A DNA stretch of 64,000 bases from Neglectibacter sp. X58 (GTDB lineage: Bacteria > Bacillota > Clostridia > Oscillospirales > Acutalibacteraceae): NCBI RefSeq assembly GCF_009936035.1, contig NZ_QWEO01000008.1, forward strand, positions 49,791 to 113,790. The letters are read 5' to 3'. The notes beneath the pieces were generated by a model. The model was not told where the DNA came from and searched no databases. It was given only the letters and a program-made list of their open reading frames with translations. Position numbers and translations under genes: made by a program. Positions 61,688 to 64,000 of the stretch are shown one piece after another; the stretch's first letter is position 1; each line of letters starts with the position of its first letter.

Positions 61688-61801
61688 AAAAAGCCCTCCT
61701 TTTTTGTTGTGGATTTGATGTGGCAGGGCTTTTTATCCTCAATGCTTCATGGGGATCCCCCTTTTTCCATAGTTTCTGTGTTCCATAAAAATCCAGTATG
61801 T

Positions 61802-61830
61802 AGTATACCATATTTCCCCGGAACATGCAA
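61802..61830 (-). promoter_or_regulatory. Promoter of prfC
   Basis: Minus strand TTGCAT (61830-61825), 17 bp, TATACT (61807-61802). Confidence 0.7.
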
Positions 61831-62011
61831 GGAAGGTCGGGACGCTGTGACAAATTTTGAGGGCGTCAGGTGCTATGATGTAATGCAAAAGAGGCAGCAG
61901 CCTCCTTTACACCAGTGGCAGAGCCACCCGTTTGAAAATGGATGGAGGTTTTCAGCCATGAATTGTGCAGTGTTGCCTTGACTATAATCTCCCAAAAGGA
62001 GGTCGTGCAGT

Positions 62012-63901
62012 ATGGGGAAAATTTTGCGCCTGCTGGGGACATGCCTGACAGCGGCTTTTCTGCTGGGAAGCCTGCCCCACATCTCTCAGGCGGCAGAGGT
62101 GAAAGCGGAAAGGGATATTATACAGACAGAGCGGCAGGACGGCCGGGAATTTTGCTTGCGTTACCAGGTGCGGGCCGAGGACGCTTTGGGCCTTCGGAAG
62201 CCGGGCCGCCTGCTGATAGTGGTGGACAACAGCCTTTGGGCTGCGGATTTGGCGGAGGAGCCATTGGGACAGGCATATGAAGAAGGAAAGCCCCACAAAG
62301 CCATAAAGGAGGGGGAAACGCTTTATATGGAGCAGGAGGGGCGTTTTCTCCCGGTTTCCTTGCGAGAAGGACAGTGGAAAGCTTCCGGCGGGCAGACAGC
62401 GGGAGAGCGCACCGCCCAGGGGGATGTGTTTTCCTGCCCTCTTTATACAAAGGGAGAGGCCCAGACAAAAGGCGAACATATCCGGGAGGCAGTACAAGCC
62501 CTTCTGGAAAGCCTGGTCCAGGACGCGCCGGAAACAGAAATTGGGATCCTGCGGGCCGGGGGCCGCGTGGATGTAAGCTCTGTGGCGGCGGCAGGGGAAG
62601 GGGAAGAAGTCCTGAAGGCTTTTTTGGAGGAACAAAAGCCCCAGGGCCAGCAGAATTTCCCAGCAGCTCTCACCCTGGCGGCCGATCTTGCAGAGGAAAG
62701 CAGCCTGCCTGTGTGCCTTGTTATCCTGGCGGCAGGCACAGAACCCCTTTCCGGGGAAAAGGCCCTGCTGTGTCAAAGCCAGGTGCAGCGTATACGGGAG
62801 CTGGGCGGGCGCTCTTTTGTGGGGGTGCTGGAGGATCTGGAGAAAGAGGGCGAAGCCTTTTGGCAGTCTCTTGCCAGCGCGCCTGGGGAGGAACATTGCT
62901 TTTTCCATGCAGATCCTGCCCTCTGCCTGGAAGCGGCGGGGAAGCATACCGCCGGGGCCTTCCAGGTGGAAATCCGCGAAAGGCTGGATCCCCGCTTTAC
63001 GCTAAGCCTGCAGGAGCAGAGCAGGCTGGAGAAAGCAGGGGCACAGGTGCAGCAGGCAGAAGGTGTGTGGCAGGTATCCTGGCCTGTGGAGCTGTACGGG
63101 GACAGGCCCTGGGAAGGAGAGCTGACCGTAGAAGCCAGAACGGATTTCCCGGGAGGCAATGGGGTGCCTGTTGGAGCGGAAGGGGCAGGAGTCTATACCC
63201 AGGGCGGGCAGATAGGGGAATTTCCCCCTGTAAAGGCCAACGTGGGGGCGTCTCTTGTTTTGGAAAACCGGCAGGCGGAAATTTTCCTGGGGGAGACTGT
63301 CCCATCCCTGTGGAAGGGGGAGAAAATCCACCAGGCCATGATGAAAGGCCCTGCCCCCAACTGGTATGGCAAAGGCAGGACAGGGGCTTTTTCTTTTCAA
63401 TGGGAGACAGAGGCGGGAGCCGCGGCGGGCACGTCGGAGGAGCTTGGGAAAACAAAGCCGCGGGCAGACACGGTCTACCGCCTGCGGGCAATCTTCACGC
63501 CCATAGGCTCCGGCACCGGGGCGGCGGGAAAGCCTGTAGAACGGCTGGAAGCGGAAGGCACGTATGCTGTGTCGGTAAAGCCCGGAACGCTGCGGGTGCG
63601 GGTGTTTGGGGACGATATCACCCAGGAGAGCCGCCTGGCGCTGGCGGTTTCCGGGCCAGGCCAAAGCTATGCCCTTACCGCCTGCCCGGAGGCAGATCCC
63701 CAAAGCGGCAAGCTGGTGCTGGAGGCCGAGCTTAAAAACCTGCCCTACGGGAAGTATACGGTAACCCCGCTGGGAGCCGCCGGAAAAGGCTTTGCTCCCC
63801 AGGAATGCCTTTTGGGCGTGTGCAGGGAGGACGACACAGTGGATACCGCAAGGCGCTTTGGGGTAGTGCGGTTTGCATACCGGCCGGGCCTGGCAGGGTA
63901 G
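62012..63901 (+). CDS. Secreted von Willebrand factor A-like protein
   Basis: 629 residues with a signal peptide (residues 1-28, cut near AQAAE or SQAAE). Residues 65-315 look like a vWA fold: LLIVVDNSLW in place of the DxSxS metal site, ETEIGILRAGG, and a second LPVCLVILAAGTEP strand. The C-terminal half is beta-rich, ending with a Cna-B-like segment (GTLRVRVFGDDITQESRLAL to LPYGKYTVTPLG). No LPXTG or anchor is seen, so it is released or bound non-covalently. AAAGGAGG 9 nt before the ATG. The degenerate metal site is unusual. Confidence 0.7.
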   Translation: MGKILRLLGTCLTAAFLLGSLPHISQAAEVKAERDIIQTERQDGREFCLRYQVRAEDALGLRKPGRLLIVVDNSLWAADLAEEPLGQAYEEGKPHKAIKEGETLYMEQEGRFLPVSLREGQWKASGGQTAGERTAQGDVFSCPLYTKGEAQTKGEHIREAVQALLESLVQDAPETEIGILRAGGRVDVSSVAAAGEGEEVLKAFLEEQKPQGQQNFPAALTLAADLAEESSLPVCLVILAAGTEPLSGEKALLCQSQVQRIRELGGRSFVGVLEDLEKEGEAFWQSLASAPGEEHCFFHADPALCLEAAGKHTAGAFQVEIRERLDPRFTLSLQEQSRLEKAGAQVQQAEGVWQVSWPVELYGDRPWEGELTVEARTDFPGGNGVPVGAEGAGVYTQGGQIGEFPPVKANVGASLVLENRQAEIFLGETVPSLWKGEKIHQAMMKGPAPNWYGKGRTGAFSFQWETEAGAAAGTSEELGKTKPRADTVYRLRAIFTPIGSGTGAAGKPVERLEAEGTYAVSVKPGTLRVRVFGDDITQESRLALAVSGPGQSYALTACPEADPQSGKLVLEAELKNLPYGKYTVTPLGAAGKGFAPQECLLGVCREDDTVDTARRFGVVRFAYRPGLAG

Positions 63902-63947
63902 GGTTTTCAGTGGCAGGCTATATTAGATAGCGTCGTCAATAAAAATG

Positions 63948-63956
63948 TGATATAAT
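63948..63956 (+). promoter_or_regulatory. Extended -10 promoter of the last gene
   Basis: TGATATAAT, an extended -10, about 30 nt before the next ATG; no clear -35. Confidence 0.5.
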
Positions 63957-63984
63957 AGTCCTCAAAAAAGAAGGAGGGCAAAAA

Positions 63985-64000
63985 ATGGCGATGGAACAGC
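63985..64000 (+). CDS. Start of a gene running off the right edge
   Basis: ATG at 63985 after AAGGAGGG; only MAMEQ is visible. Product unknown. Confidence 0.6.

Noticed and set aside
61983..61988. TATAAT just before the vWA-like gene
   Set aside because: It would start transcription inside the ribosome site and has no -35 at a fitting distance.
1..64000. CRISPR arrays
   Set aside because: No regularly spaced repeat series was found; the short repeats seen are pairs or triplets tied to promoters, att sites or element ends.

Overview
This 64 kb window looks like a chromosome segment from an anaerobic, GC-rich, gut-type Clostridia (Bacillota; an Oscillospirales-like lineage is my guess). The support is indirect: AAAGGAG ribosome sites with some TTG and GTG starts, SigA-type promoters, ferredoxin-tailed aldo/keto reductases, DUF1836 and DUF2752 proteins, DegV, tandem MATE pumps, accD-accA and heterodimeric ABC exporters. 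I assign no species.

Layout. (1) 1-16.1 kb is ordinary chromosome: a P-type ATPase running off the left edge, a ricin-type/histone-tail fusion, a PfkB sugar kinase, DegV, DUF2752, a ferredoxin-type aldo/keto reductase, a GH25 lysozyme, two MATE pumps, an NCS2 purine permease, a MerR regulator and a polar amino-acid ABC importer. (2) 16.09-25.06 kb is an integrated, visibly AT-richer element in tRNA-Pro(GGG), bounded by a perfect 70-bp direct repeat (tRNA-derived att sites). It carries a tyrosine integrase, a pair of paralogous unknown genes, a ribbon-helix-helix regulator divergent from a lipoprotein, a SF2 helicase, a large non-coding region, a 436-aa orphan and a serine recombinase. This is the least described part of the window. 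(3) 25.1-40.2 kb is a scrapyard: a broken IS66, TnpV, an intact pst-phoU-phoPR phosphate operon with a candidate Pho box, a deleted phage replication module (DUF2800, DUF2815, DNA polymerase), a type I restriction subunit without its nuclease end and a cut-off ImmA/IrrE peptidase. It ends at tRNA-Pro(CGG) and tRNA-Gln(CTG). (4) 40.7-51.8 kb is chromosome again: ribF, accD-accA, an XRE-controlled operon of a heterodimeric ABC exporter plus nucleotidyltransferase, a PcrA/UvrD helicase and a DUF1836 regulator. (5) 52.0-59.6 kb is a second scrapyard between 23-bp inverted repeats. It holds fragments typical of Tn1549-like conjugative transposons (Cna-B surface protein, Rep, serine recombinase tail), several mid-gene fusions, and an intact LysR, hydrolase and aldo/keto reductase cluster. 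(6) 59.6-64 kb is chromosome: a small unknown gene, prfC, a secreted von Willebrand-like protein and the start of a next gene.

How the genes work together: the pst operon is a complete phosphate sensing and uptake module. The XRE/ABC/nucleotidyltransferase cluster looks like a self-regulated efflux and possibly drug-modification unit with one operator per divergent promoter. The tRNA-Pro element has two recombinases, its own candidate operators and a promoter at its right end that would face the integrase after circularisation. The two scrapyards contain so many mid-gene junctions that assembly should be checked before evolutionary conclusions are drawn.
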